A DNA stretch of 5,705 nucleotides from SLQH01 sp964612995 (GTDB lineage: Bacteria > Planctomycetota > UBA11346). The stretch covers positions 1-5,705 of the forward strand of contig CAZTGE010000205.1 of assembly GCA_964612995.1 (NCBI GenBank), given 5' to 3'. How positions within the stretch are numbered: the stretch's first letter is position 1; each line of letters begins with the position of its first letter. Positions 5,546 through 5,705 of this stretch are shown here, in pieces. The notes below the pieces were generated by a model. It searched no databases. It had not been told where the DNA came from and saw only the letters and a list, made by a program, of their open reading frames with translations. Both the position numbers and the translations under genes were made by a program.

Positions 5546-5705
5546 ATGGCGGTAGACGTGTTTTATGGCATGAACGATCGCCAGCGCGAGGCCATCGCCC
5601 ACGGCGACGGGCCGTTGCTGGTGGTCGCCGGTGCGGGCTCGGGCAAGACTCGCGTCATCACCCATCGCATCGCCCACCTGATCCAGGGCGGCGTGCGCCC
5701 CGACC
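5546..5705 (+). CDS. UvrD/Rep/PcrA-type superfamily 1 DNA helicase, N-terminal part (runs off window)
   Basis: Only the first 53 codons are present; the frame stays open to the window edge. The start of an SF1A DNA helicase (3'-to-5' ATP-driven unwinding in repair or replication restart) is clear. MNDRQREAIAHGDGPLLVV (9-27) has the Q-motif with Gln13, which contacts adenine. AGAGSGKT (28-35) is the Walker A motif, with Lys34 and Thr35 for ATP and magnesium. VITHRIAHLI (37-46) is the usual continuation. The full protein would be expected to have about 650-750 residues. The visible part cannot separate Rep from UvrD or PcrA; the short N-terminus and RVITHRIAHLI lean slightly to Rep-like proteins. 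The gene lies 40 nt behind panC on the same strand. The domain call is firm, the paralogue is not. Confidence 0.92.
   Translation, partial: MAVDVFYGMNDRQREAIAHGDGPLLVVAGAGSGKTRVITHRIAHLIQGGVRPD

Noticed and set aside
5508..5555. 15-codon ATG frame between panC and the helicase (ends at TAG 5553-5555)
   Set aside because: It has no Shine-Dalgarno sequence, a Gly/Arg-rich product and no leader-peptide features; it overlaps the helicase start in another frame.

Overview
The window is a GC-rich stretch of bacterial chromosome with almost no non-coding sequence. It looks like a Gram-negative proteobacterium, most likely a gammaproteobacterium: it has a lipopolysaccharide-type family 9 glycosyltransferase and an inner-membrane gene pair known only from bacteria with an outer membrane. 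A purple-sulfur-type or related high-GC gammaproteobacterium would fit, but this is inference, since there is no rRNA or other lineage marker. No RNA gene, mobile element, CRISPR array or prophage sequence was seen.

Layout: the minus strand carries one tightly packed run of five genes, read from about 4389 down to 10. In order they are: an FHA domain plus zinc ribbon protein; a single-pass membrane protein of the TIGR03545 type; its usual partner, a small multi-pass membrane protein of the TIGR03546 type; a HAD-family hydrolase of the HDHD3/REG-2 type; and a family 9 (heptosyltransferase-like) glycosyltransferase. The junctions are 31 nt, 1 nt, a 1-nt overlap and a 4-nt overlap. The last three starts have no convincing Shine-Dalgarno sequence, so translational coupling is likely. 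The plus strand carries panC (pantothenate synthetase, complete) and, 40 nt later, the first 53 codons of a UvrD/Rep-type DNA helicase that runs off the window. The two units diverge from a 246-nt intergenic region (4390-4635) that holds a plausible sigma70-like promoter for the minus-strand operon, a weaker candidate for panC, a strong GC hairpin in the panC leader and two 10-bp palindromes.

How the genes may work together: panC and the helicase are housekeeping genes whose adjacency need not mean a shared role. The minus-strand operon is the interesting part. Phosphothreonine recognition (FHA), two uncharacterised inner-membrane proteins, a phosphatase-like enzyme with an atypical catalytic motif and an LPS-type glycosyltransferase together suggest an envelope-related function under possible phosphorylation control. 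That function is inferred from context; none of it is demonstrated by the sequence.
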